Shown here piece after piece: positions 6,770-12,862 of a stretch of DNA of 12,862 bases. How positions within the stretch are numbered: position 1 is the first letter of the stretch; every line of letters starts with the position of its first letter. Origin of the DNA: Bacteroidota bacterium (GTDB lineage: Bacteria; Bacteroidota; Bacteroidia; Cytophagales; Cyclobacteriaceae); assembly GCA_023417065.1 (NCBI GenBank), contig JAEZGH010000220.1:1-12862 (forward strand), read 5' to 3'. The position numbers and the translations under genes were made by a program. The notes under the pieces were generated by a model, which was not told the origin of the DNA, ran no database searches, and was given only the letters and a program-made list of their open reading frames with translations.

Positions 6770-7150
6770 TTAGTTGGACTCGTCGCCCTTGAGATCTTTT
6801 TCAATCTCGTGCATGAAGACCGTATCGATAGCTTCTTCAACGGTCGGAAGAATGTTGAGAACGCTGTCAAGTTGGGAGATCTTGATCAGTTTCGTTGTGT
6901 GATCGGAAAGGCTCGAGAGAACGAAGATGCCGCCGTCTTCCTGCACAATGCGGTTTCCTACGAGCAACGCGCTCAGCCCCGAAGAGTCAGTGTACTTCAC
7001 CTCACTAAGATCCAGCACAATATTGCGGCTGCCTTCGGCGTGAAGCGTAATCAACTCAGACTTCAGGCCGGGAGCAACGCTGGAATCCAGTTTCTCCTCG
7101 TGCAGTTTAAGCATCGTGTACTTCTCTTGCTTGTCGATCGTGTATTTCAT
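6770..7150 (-). CDS. STAS-domain protein, anti-sigma-factor-antagonist type
   Basis: A single STAS domain of 126 residues, like SpoIIAA/RsbV anti-anti-sigma factors. These are normally switched by phosphorylation of a serine by a partner HPK-like kinase and control a sigma factor or a signalling protein. The conserved core is visible: VAPGLKSEL in helix 1, the strand NIVLDLSEVKYTD, and the phosphorylation-loop motif DSSGLSALL (55-63), whose second serine (S57) corresponds to the modified residue of SpoIIAA by recall. The C-terminal tail (EIEKDLKGDESN) is acidic and probably flexible. It lies 70 bp after purC on the same strand and is followed by a strong terminator, so it is probably the last gene of a purC-STAS unit. 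No kinase, phosphatase or sigma factor is in the window, so the partner is unknown. Confidence 0.88.
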   Translation of the reverse strand: MKYTIDKQEKYTMLKLHEEKLDSSVAPGLKSELITLHAEGSRNIVLDLSEVKYTDSSGLSALLVGNRIVQEDGGIFVLSSLSDHTTKLIKISQLDSVLNILPTVEEAIDTVFMHEIEKDLKGDESN

Positions 7151-7201
7151 ATGGTTCTGTTTTTCTGCCGCCGGCCTCGTCGCTTCAATGTCGGACCGGA
7201 A

Positions 7202-7217
7202 ACCTGCAAGTGCAGGT
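7202..7217 (-). repeat. Short hairpin just after purC
   Basis: ACCTGC (7202-7207) and GCAGGT (7212-7217) are perfect inverted repeats around a four-base AAGT loop, starting 4 bp beyond the purC stop on the minus strand. No U-tract follows, so it is not a convincing intrinsic terminator. It may stabilise the purC mRNA 3' end in the purC-STAS spacer. Confidence 0.35.
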
Positions 7218-7220
7218 GGT

Positions 7221-8174
7221 CTATCGTGCCAATTTAGTGGATTTTATCGAATCTAAGATGTTTTGCTCCATTCTTTGAAGAATTGTCCCATAATCCACCT
7301 CCGGAAGTTGTTCCCCCGTCACCTGCTCGTATAATTCACGGTAACGCGCAGATATTGAAGCTACTATAGGATCCGTCATCTCGGGAATACGCTGACCGTC
7401 TTTTCCCTGAAATCCATTCTCAATCAACCACTGACGCACGAATTCTTTTGACAACTGCTTCTGTGTTTCACCCGCGGCCTGACGTGCTTCATAGCCTTCC
7501 TGATAAAAGTAGCGCGAAGAGTCCGGGGTGTGCACTTCGTCAATGAGATAGATCTTGCCGTCGTATTTCCCGAACTCGTATTTCGTATCCACCAGGATAA
7601 GTCCGCGTTTGGCGGCGAGCTCCGTGCCCTTGAGGAAAAGAGCACGCGTATATTGTTCGAGAATCTCATAATCCGCTTCGCTGACAAGACCACGGCTCAG
7701 AATTTCCTCGCGGCTGATGTCTTCATCATGACCCACCATGGCTTTTGTGGTCGGCGTGATGATTGGCTCAGGAAGCTTGTCATTTTCTTTCAGTCCTTCC
7801 GGAAGTGCAACGCCACAAAGTGTTCGCTTCCCTGCTTTGTACTCCCGCGCGGCATGACCGGAAAGGTAGCCGCGGATCACCATCTCCACAGGAAACGGCT
7901 CGCACCGGAAACCTATCGTTACGTTGGGATCGGGAGTGGAGATAACCCAGTTGGGAACGAGGGCTTTGGTGGCTGCCAGATTCTGAGCAGCGATCTGATT
8001 CAGTACGCGGCCTTTGTCGGGAATTGCCCGGGGGAGGATTACGTCAAATGCGGAAATCCTGTCAGTGGCAACCATCGCCATCAGGTCGCCGAAATAATAA
8101 ACATCGCGGACTTTGCCCTTATAGAAACCCGTCTGTCCGGGAAACTGGAAATTCGTTTCTTTTATCGCTTCCAT
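7221..8174 (-). CDS. purC: SAICAR synthetase (phosphoribosylaminoimidazole-succinocarboxamide synthase)
   Basis: The purine biosynthesis enzyme that joins aspartate to CAIR using ATP to give SAICAR, in the cytoplasm. It has 317 residues, the long form also seen in yeast and many Bacteroidota. Diagnostic segments appear in order: GKVRDVY (20-26, nucleotide-binding strand), DRISAFD (38-44), EMVIRGYLSGHAAREY (about 97-112), PIITPTTKAMVGHDEDIS (137-154) and LVDTKYEFG further on. The start is the ATG at 8174; a GTG three codons upstream is possible but unneeded. The STAS gene follows after 70 bp. On the upstream side a TAAATTCG sequence about 19 bp before the ATG resembles the Bacteroidota -7 box with one mismatch, but no good -33 element accompanies it. 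No other pur genes are adjacent, so it is a lone biosynthetic gene here. Confidence 0.96.
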   Translation of the reverse strand: MEAIKETNFQFPGQTGFYKGKVRDVYYFGDLMAMVATDRISAFDVILPRAIPDKGRVLNQIAAQNLAATKALVPNWVISTPDPNVTIGFRCEPFPVEMVIRGYLSGHAAREYKAGKRTLCGVALPEGLKENDKLPEPIITPTTKAMVGHDEDISREEILSRGLVSEADYEILEQYTRALFLKGTELAAKRGLILVDTKYEFGKYDGKIYLIDEVHTPDSSRYFYQEGYEARQAAGETQKQLSKEFVRQWLIENGFQGKDGQRIPEMTDPIVASISARYRELYEQVTGEQLPEVDYGTILQRMEQNILDSIKSTKLAR

Positions 8175-8248
8175 GTGATTCACAAAGGGGCGAATTTAAG
8201 GGAATAATGGCGCTCCCCATGCCTGGATAGAAAGTTTTTCGGAATCGG

Positions 8249-9565
8249 CTATGGCGAGACGGTTTCCACTACGGTGCCGGCCCGATACGTGACGATGCGT
8301 GCCGGTTTGCCCGTCGTATCGTACTCTTTCCAGGTGCCGTGTTTCTTGTCGGCTACGAATTGTCCTTCTTCTTTCAGCACGTTGTTGTCGTACCACGCTT
8401 TGTATGCGCCGTGCTTTCGGTTCGACCGGTATTCGGCGACAGATTCAGGATTCCCGTTTTCGTACCACGTTTTGGCAGGTCCCGCGAGGAGGTTGAATTT
8501 GAACGTTTCTTCGCTCTTCGGCTTGCCGGAAGGGTAGTAGGTGAGGCGTACGCCGTGAAGCTTGCCGTCTGCGTAAGTGTCTTTCTGACTAACGGTTTTC
8601 GACCCCGGAAAATAAAAGGTCCACGTTCCATGGGGTTTGTCTTTGCGGAATCGCTTCTCAGCACTGAGTACACCATCAGGTGCGTATTCCTGCCTTACTA
8701 CATCAATCCCATTGAGCGCTACGCTCTCCTTGACTTTTACCTTTCCATCGGGATAATAATCGTAGTTCGTGCCTGTACGCCGGCCTTCGTTGAAGGTATA
8801 CTTATGCCGAACAGCTCCTTCAGGATAGTACGCGATATTTTCACCGTGAAGATTTCCGTTGACGAAGGATCCTTCAAGGATAAGCTTACCATCTTCATTA
8901 TACGTTTTGAACTGGCCGTTCTTTGATCCTTCAGCCATCGTCGATACGGTTTCAAGTTGTCCGTTGGGGAAGTAGGTCTTGAAGAACCCGCTCATGATAC
9001 CGTCCTTGTAATTCGCTTCTGATTCGACGTTGCCGTTTTCGTAGAAGTGTCGGGTAATGCCATTGGGCTTGCCATTGTAGTAGGCGATTTCCTTTTTGAT
9101 CGCACCCGTGGGATAGTATTCCTTGATCAGTCCTTCGGGTTTGCCCTTGACGAAAAACGATTCGCGTTTCACGGCGCCGTTGTCGAAGAAAATCTGGACG
9201 CTGTCGGCGAGCTTGTCGTTTTGATAGTAAGCCTTCTGATAGGGGTTGCCATCTTCATCATAAACCTGTACAGGTCCGTGGCGAAGGCCGTTAACATAAG
9301 TAAGGGTGCGCGCGCGTTTTCCGTTTTCGTGATACTCGGTGAATACACCGTTTTTTATTCCGGCGTCGAAGTTGCCTTCCACCATGGGATTTCCGTTTTC
9401 GTAGTAGCGCACGTACTTGCCGATGAACTTGTTTTCATCGTCAGGGGCCACGAAATAAACTTCCTGAAGTTGTTTTTTCGCCGGGTCGTAATAGGTTCGC
9501 TTCTCACGTTGGCCAAAGGCAACAAGTGAGCACATCATGAACACAACAAGACAAGATATCCGCAT
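8249..9565 (-). CDS. Secreted protein of about 16 tandem MORN/YwqK-like repeats
   Basis: A 438-residue exported protein. A signal peptide (MRISCLVVFMMCSLVAFGQ, cleavage probably near residue 19) is followed by about 16 consecutive repeats of 23-25 residues filling almost the whole chain, with consensus roughly (x)YYENGxxxxExxYxxGxxHG. Example units read EYYPTGAIKKEIAYYNGKPN and TWYENGNPESVAEYRSNRKH. Such repeats form a beta-hairpin ladder; the family is often called MORN_2 or, in databases, 'YwqK family antitoxin', although no toxin is seen here. The start is the ATG at 9565, which puts the signal peptide first; an in-frame ATG ten codons upstream would add MIMPYYICTA and overlap the likely promoter. 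The gene stands between the thiolase terminator and purC. Periplasmic or surface location is likely; the molecular role is unknown. Confidence 0.85.
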   Translation of the reverse strand: MRISCLVVFMMCSLVAFGQREKRTYYDPAKKQLQEVYFVAPDDENKFIGKYVRYYENGNPMVEGNFDAGIKNGVFTEYHENGKRARTLTYVNGLRHGPVQVYDEDGNPYQKAYYQNDKLADSVQIFFDNGAVKRESFFVKGKPEGLIKEYYPTGAIKKEIAYYNGKPNGITRHFYENGNVESEANYKDGIMSGFFKTYFPNGQLETVSTMAEGSKNGQFKTYNEDGKLILEGSFVNGNLHGENIAYYPEGAVRHKYTFNEGRRTGTNYDYYPDGKVKVKESVALNGIDVVRQEYAPDGVLSAEKRFRKDKPHGTWTFYFPGSKTVSQKDTYADGKLHGVRLTYYPSGKPKSEETFKFNLLAGPAKTWYENGNPESVAEYRSNRKHGAYKAWYDNNVLKEEGQFVADKKHGTWKEYDTTGKPARIVTYRAGTVVETVSP

Positions 9566-9572
9566 AGCAGTG

Positions 9573-9580
9573 CAAATGTA
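9573..9580 (-). promoter_or_regulatory. Candidate -7 box (TACATTTG) for the MORN-repeat gene
   Basis: On the minus strand TACATTTG matches the Bacteroidota -7 consensus TAnnTTTG exactly. A TTTTG lies 12 bp further upstream, which is too close for the usual ~19-bp spacing, so the -33 element is unsatisfactory. Transcription would start only a few bases before the ATG at 9565, giving a very short leader. Its place just after the thiolase terminator makes it sensible. Confidence 0.35.
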
Positions 9581-9605
9581 ATAAGGCATAATCAAAAGCG
9601 CAGCC

Positions 9606-9647
9606 GAAAAACGACGGCCCGTCGCGCTGGATGCAAACGACGGGCCG
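9606..9647 (-). terminator. Intrinsic terminator after the thiolase gene
   Basis: A perfect 10-bp GC-rich stem (CGGCCCGTCG at 9615-9624 with CGACGGGCCG at 9638-9647) and a 13-base loop. On the minus strand a TTTTT run follows about four bases after the stem (complement of 9606-9610). It lies about 25 bp after the thiolase stop and separates that gene from the MORN-repeat gene. Confidence 0.8.
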
Positions 9648-9672
9648 GATGTTATGTTGTATGGATGTAAGT

Positions 9673-10851
9673 TTAGAGGCGTTCGATCACCATTGCAGAA
9701 GCTCCGCCTCCGCCATTGCAGATTCCGGCGACGCCAATAGTGCCATTGTTCTGGCGAAGTACGTTGATCAGCGTGATGACGATACGCGCGCCTGAAGCTC
9801 CCAACGGGTGCCCCAGTGCCACAGCGCCACCATTGACATTCACCTTTTCGGGTGTAATATTCAGCTTGATATTATTGGCGATTGCCACTGCCGAAAAGGC
9901 CTCGTTTATTTCGTAAAAGTCCACATCCTTTTGGTCGATGCCTGCGTTTTTCAGCGCTCTGGGAATCGCCAGCGATGGAGCTGTTGTAAACCACATCGGA
10001 TCTTGCGCCGCGTCGGCGAATCCGCGGATTTTTGCGAGGGGTTTAATACCCAGCTCTTCCGCCTTCTCTTTGCTCATCAGTACTACTGCTGCAGCGCCGT
10101 CATTCAGCGTACTCGCGTTGGCCGCGGTAACCGTTCCATCTTTGGAGAACGCAGGTCTTAGCGCCGGAATCTTGTCGAAGTTTACGTTCCGGTATTCTTC
10201 GTCCTCGCTGAATTCGGTGACGTTGCCCTTGCGATCCTTTACGGATACAGGGATGATTTCATCCTTGAACTTTCCGGCTTTCCACGACTCCGCAGCGCGC
10301 TTGTAGGAGGCGATGGCGTAGTTATCCTGATCCTGCCGGGATATTCCCATTTCGCTGGCGGTGTTATCGGCGCAAATGCCCATTGCGCAATGGTTGTATA
10401 CATCGGTAAGCCCGTCGTACTGAAGTCCGTCAAGGAGTTCGCCATGGCCGTATTTGTAACCTGTTCGTGCTTTGGCGAGGTAGTAGGGGACGTTGCTCAT
10501 GCTTTCCATGCCGCCGGCGACGACCACGTCGTTCTGCCCCGTCATGATAGATTGCGCGCCGAACATGATGGCCTTCATTCCCGATGCACAGACTTTGTTG
10601 ATGAGTGTGCACGGGATTTCGAATCCCAGTCCTGCACCATGCGCGACCTGGGTTGCGGGCGCCTGGCCCAGCCCTGCGGAGAGTACGTTGCCAATGAAAA
10701 CTTCCTGGACGTGTCGGGGTTCGAGGTTGATTTTCTGGAGGGCTGCTTTTACGGCTGTGGCGCCGAGCTCAGTGGCGGCGACAGACGCAAGACTGCCCCC
10801 AAAACTGCCAATTGGTGTCCGCACTGCGGATACGATATACACTTCTTTCAT
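9673..10851 (-). CDS. Acetyl-CoA C-acyltransferase (thiolase)
   Basis: A thiolase-superfamily enzyme of 392 residues, closest in pattern to biosynthetic acetyl-CoA acetyltransferases, which condense two acetyl-CoA to acetoacetyl-CoA or run the reverse in fatty-acid and amino-acid breakdown. The catalytic set is complete: C88 in NKVCASGMKA (acyl acceptor), NEAFSA (oxyanion region), H348 in ALGHPLGASGAR and C378 in ICNGGGGASAMVIE. These correspond, from memory, almost residue for residue to the Zoogloea enzyme (C89, H348, C378). The GGMESMS motif is also present. The start is the ATG at 10851 (MKEVYIVSAVRTPIG), standard for the family. It is monocistronic by appearance: a terminator follows and a gene-free region precedes it. 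No HMG-CoA, PHB or beta-oxidation partner gene is in view, so the physiological direction stays open. Confidence 0.95.
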   Translation of the reverse strand: MKEVYIVSAVRTPIGSFGGSLASVAATELGATAVKAALQKINLEPRHVQEVFIGNVLSAGLGQAPATQVAHGAGLGFEIPCTLINKVCASGMKAIMFGAQSIMTGQNDVVVAGGMESMSNVPYYLAKARTGYKYGHGELLDGLQYDGLTDVYNHCAMGICADNTASEMGISRQDQDNYAIASYKRAAESWKAGKFKDEIIPVSVKDRKGNVTEFSEDEEYRNVNFDKIPALRPAFSKDGTVTAANASTLNDGAAAVVLMSKEKAEELGIKPLAKIRGFADAAQDPMWFTTAPSLAIPRALKNAGIDQKDVDFYEINEAFSAVAIANNIKLNITPEKVNVNGGAVALGHPLGASGARIVITLINVLRQNNGTIGVAGICNGGGGASAMVIERL

Positions 10852-10866
10852 ACAATACTTTTTTGC

Positions 10867-10911
10867 TGCACGTTGTGCACTTGTGAGTTATTCAGAGCCA
10901 GGATGTCCTGG
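10867..10911. promoter_or_regulatory. Two small palindromes upstream of the thiolase gene
   Basis: TGCAC/GTGCA (10867-10871 and 10875-10879, 3-base spacer) and CCAGGA/TCCTGG (10898-10903 and 10906-10911, 2-base spacer) lie 16 and 47 bp upstream of the thiolase ATG. Their position suits operator sites. Short arms make chance occurrence likely, and no clear -7 box accompanies them. Confidence 0.25.
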
Positions 10912-10961
10912 TTGGGCAGGTAAGATTAGAAAAAGGGAGGAAATGGCAAAATTGGTTGCCA

Positions 10962-11072
10962 GTTGCCGGTTAAATCACGCTCAAGCGGGCGGAGGCCTCT
11001 TTACTCACTCACTCTCACTCTCTAACGCCAACTCACACTGTCGTGTTCGAGGCACGAACGCTCCGTTACCCA
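10962..11072. repeat. Diverged partial copy of the ~500-bp element
   Basis: Several phrases recur in the same order as in the tandem element. GTTGCCGGTT corresponds to 1276-1285; then CACTCTC followed by AACTCACACTG, TGTT.GA.GGC and GAACGCT correspond to about 810-870 and 1320-1375. Similarity is clear over about 60 bp and weak elsewhere. It lies in the gap between the thiolase gene and the IS. It suggests a dispersed intergenic family rather than a purely local duplication. Confidence 0.45.
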
Positions 11073-11085
11073 CCTCCCGAAAAAA

Positions 11086-11185
11086 ACCGTCATCCCGACT
11101 TCACTTAACGTTCATCTTACGGATAGCAAGTTCAACGCACCGGAACGCTATTCTTATCGGGAGTACGAGGAAGGATCTTCGGGAA
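11086..11185. repeat. Possible REP-like intergenic remnant
   Basis: CATCCCGAC near 11090 and TATCGGGAG near 11156 form imperfect inverted arms, and GAGGAAGGATCTTCGGG follows. Phrases of the form CATCCCGA...CGAGGGATCTTC are, by recall, common in intergenic repeats of Bacteroidota. This copy is degraded. No gene is visible between 10852 and 11296. Confidence 0.3.
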
Positions 11186-11243
11186 CGAAGGCACACACGA
11201 TTTTTGCGTTCTGCTGGGGCTGACTAAAAAGTGGGCCCCTTCC

Positions 11244-11274
11244 TTTGCAAGAAGAGGCCTGTTACATAATTTAG
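11244..11274 (+). promoter_or_regulatory. Candidate transposase promoter
   Basis: TTTG (11244-11247) and TAATTTAG (11267-11274) are spaced by 19 bp. This fits the Bacteroidota pattern of TTTG, about 19 bp, TAnnTTTG, with one mismatch in the -7 box. The start of transcription would fall near 11280, leaving a leader of about 15 bases before the ATG at 11297. Confidence 0.45.
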
Positions 11275-11297
11275 TTTTTGCGAAATCAAATTATGTA
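11263..11297 (+). repeat. 10-bp inverted repeat reaching into the transposase start codon
   Basis: TACATAATTT (11263-11272) and AAATTATGTA (11288-11297) are perfect complements around a 15-base loop. The right arm ends on the A of the start codon. The left arm overlaps the candidate -7 box, so a transcript from that promoter would lack it, while a transcript entering from upstream would contain both arms. Confidence 0.7.
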
Positions 11298-12850
11298 TGG
11301 GCAAAGTTACGACTAAAGCGGTATTCAAAGAATACAATCAAAATCAGATTCAATTGTTGCCTCCAAGTTTGGAGGATCTTATTCCGGAAAATGACCTCGT
11401 ACGCGTTGTAAATCAAGTAGTTGAAAAAGTAGACTTGTCTTCCTTGATAAATCAGTACGAAGGAGGTGGTGCAAGTGCTTACCACCCGAAAATGCTTACG
11501 AAAGTGCTGCTCTATGGGTATTCAATGAAGATTTATACGGGGCGAAAGATAGCTAGGGCCCTTCGTCAAGATATTCACTTCATGTGGTTAGCGGCCTATC
11601 AGCGCCCAGATTTTCGGACCATCAATCTTTTTCGAAGCGGTATTCTGAAAGAGACGATTGAAGAGTTGTTTAAGCAAGTTTTGCTCTTCTTGGTGGAGCA
11701 TGGATATGTTAAGGTGGAAAATTATTTCACCGATGGAACCACGATGCGCGCTGACGGCAATAAACATCAGGTGGTGTGGAGAAAAAATGCGCAGAGATAC
11801 AAAGAGTGTGCTGAGGAGAAATTACCTGCGCTTCTGGAGCAGATTGATGCTTTAAATAAAGAGGAGGATCAGGCGTATGGCGACAGGGATTTGGAGCAGA
11901 TAGGAAAGAAGTCCATATCTAAGGAGGATATTTCAAAGGGAGTAGAGAAGCTCAATCAAGTGATTAAAAAGACAAGAGATGGACGGGAAAGAAGAAAAGC
12001 GGAATCGCTGAAAAAAAAGGTAATCGAACAATCAGAAAAAATAGTCAAATACGAGAATCAACTTGAAATCGCCGCAGGTCGAAGTGGTTATAGCAAAACT
12101 GATACGGACGCTTCAGTCATGATGATGAAAAATCAAGAGTTCTTACCAGCGTATAACATCCTGGCGAGTAGTGAAGAGCAATTCATTACCGCGGTTACCG
12201 TTCATCAAAATCCCAATGATGCGATTGGTTTCAAAGAACACCTGAACAGCTTTGTCTTAACTCCTAAGCGTATAGTGGCGGATGGCGTTTTTGGGACAGA
12301 GGAGAATTACCAATTATTGGAGTCGAAAGAAGTTGAAAGTTACCTGAAGTATCCACTGTACCATAAAGAGAAAGGCAATAAGTTTAAATCAGAAATCTAC
12401 CGAAAGGAAAACTTTTCTTACGATGCTACTTCTGATACATACGAGTGTCCACAAAAACAACGTCTAAACTACACGCACACAAGACACGAACGCCAAAAAT
12501 CCGGATTTGAATACGCCAGTCGCGCATATGAAGCATCGAACTGCCGGGACTGTCCTGTTAGAAGCGCATGTACGAAATCACAAGAAGGCAACCGAACGAT
12601 TCAAGTAAACGTGCAACTTGATGCCTACAAACAGATCGCTCGGAATAACTTAAATAGTGAGCAAGGAATCGCCCTGCGAAAAAAACGAGGATGGGAGATT
12701 GAAACATGTTTCGGTGATATGAAACATAATATGAAATTCCAAAGATTCAATCTTCGCGGACTTATGAAGGTGAAAACGGAGATCACCATTGTATCGATTG
12801 CTCATAACCTCAGGAAACTCCACCTTAATGTCAACAAAAGGGCGGCATAG
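11297..12850 (+). CDS. IS1182-family DDE transposase
   Basis: A 517-residue transposase, full length for the family. An N-terminal DNA-binding region (about 1-110) contains LPPSLEDLIPENDLVRVVNQV and the RKIARAL/PDFRTINLFR segments usual for IS1182/IS5-like proteins. The RNase-H-like catalytic acids are D146 in YFTDGTTMRA, D329 in IVADGVFG and a glutamate at about 467-469 in RGWEIETCFGDMKHN. Between the first two acids a long charged stretch (about 165-260, many K/E/Q) is likely coiled coil. A cysteine cluster (C384, C416, C419, C425; ECP then CRDCPVRSAC) looks like a zinc site, as in many family members. The start is the ATG at 11297 (MGKVTTKAVF); a nearby ATG at 11293 is out of frame. No frameshift or internal stop is seen, so the enzyme may be active. 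Confidence 0.92.
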   Translation: MGKVTTKAVFKEYNQNQIQLLPPSLEDLIPENDLVRVVNQVVEKVDLSSLINQYEGGGASAYHPKMLTKVLLYGYSMKIYTGRKIARALRQDIHFMWLAAYQRPDFRTINLFRSGILKETIEELFKQVLLFLVEHGYVKVENYFTDGTTMRADGNKHQVVWRKNAQRYKECAEEKLPALLEQIDALNKEEDQAYGDRDLEQIGKKSISKEDISKGVEKLNQVIKKTRDGRERRKAESLKKKVIEQSEKIVKYENQLEIAAGRSGYSKTDTDASVMMMKNQEFLPAYNILASSEEQFITAVTVHQNPNDAIGFKEHLNSFVLTPKRIVADGVFGTEENYQLLESKEVESYLKYPLYHKEKGNKFKSEIYRKENFSYDATSDTYECPQKQRLNYTHTRHERQKSGFEYASRAYEASNCRDCPVRSACTKSQEGNRTIQVNVQLDAYKQIARNNLNSEQGIALRKKRGWEIETCFGDMKHNMKFQRFNLRGLMKVKTEITIVSIAHNLRKLHLNVNKRAA

Positions 12851-12862
12851 TGTCCCAAAGTA

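Larger units (their letters stand above)
11221..12862 (+). mobile_element. IS1182-family insertion sequence, right end at or beyond window edge
   Basis: A single transposase gene (11297-12850) with about 75 bp upstream forms the visible element. The base composition is plainly more A+T-rich than the neighbouring core genes, as expected for an acquired element. I could not define terminal inverted repeats: the left flank (about 11221-11245, AAAAAGTGGGCCCC) and the last bases of the window (TGTCCCAAAGTA) share only a weak match when one is reversed, so the true right end may lie outside. The left boundary given is approximate. Confidence 0.65.

Noticed and set aside
7530..8207. 225-codon plus-strand frame opposite purC
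   Set aside because: It mirrors a certain purC gene; composition and lack of any recognisable motif mark it as a shadow frame.
8249..9565. Toxin-antitoxin system based on the YwqK-like repeats
   Set aside because: The protein has a signal peptide and no adjacent toxin; the antitoxin label is a database name, not evidence here.
10390..11227. Plus-strand frames of 177 and 244 codons over and beyond the thiolase start
   Set aside because: Most of their length is antisense to the thiolase, and the remainder runs through degraded repeats; no protein family is recognisable.
11216..11239. GGGGC/GCCCC hairpin at the left edge of the IS
   Set aside because: Only five base pairs with a 14-base loop; likely chance.
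12851..12862. Right terminal inverted repeat of the IS
   Set aside because: Only 12 bases remain after the transposase stop, and the match to the left flank is too weak to call.

Overview
The window looks like a stretch of a Bacteroidota chromosome, probably in or near the Cytophagales. This is inferred from the protein repertoire: a TamL-type outer-membrane assembly lipoprotein, a secreted tandem MORN/YwqK-like repeat protein, and clear relatives of Bacteroidota PurC, thiolase and RNase Z. Start codons mostly lack strong Shine-Dalgarno sequences, and a perfect TAnnTTTG box lies before one gene. No rRNA or tRNA is visible to fix the taxonomy.

Layout. Positions 1-121 carry the last two RNA domains (V and VI) of a group II intron whose body lies outside the window. 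Next come a small membrane-protein gene enclosed by a 15-bp inverted repeat, and a roughly 1.3-kb gene-free region (417-1740). That region holds a perfect 9+9 palindrome and two tandem, diverged copies of a ~500-bp element with an internal stem-loop and 9-bp iterations. The core block (1741-10851) is ordinary chromosome: tamL (-), a TrmH/SpoU-type RNA methyltransferase (+), then a run of minus-strand genes. In transcription order these are thiolase, a MORN-repeat secreted protein, purC, a STAS-domain protein, rnz (RNase Z) and a YhhQ-type queuosine-precursor transporter. The last 2 kb is accessory again: a 445-bp gene-free gap with a diverged partial copy of the ~500-bp element and a REP-like remnant, then an IS1182-family insertion sequence whose right end is at or beyond the window edge.

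How the genes relate. The methyltransferase, the transporter and RNase Z are adjacent and all serve RNA, mostly tRNA, maturation. rnz and the transporter are 17 bp apart and probably cotranscribed, and the transporter and methyltransferase converge with a 4-bp stop overlap. purC and the STAS gene are 70 bp apart on one strand. Two good intrinsic terminators, after the thiolase gene and after the STAS gene, divide the minus-strand run. The second has its U-tract ending just before the rnz start codon.

I do not see a new defence, secretion or biosynthetic system. The least explained material is the repeat-rich region 417-1740, the inverted repeat abutting the intron end, and the inverted repeat over the transposase start codon.
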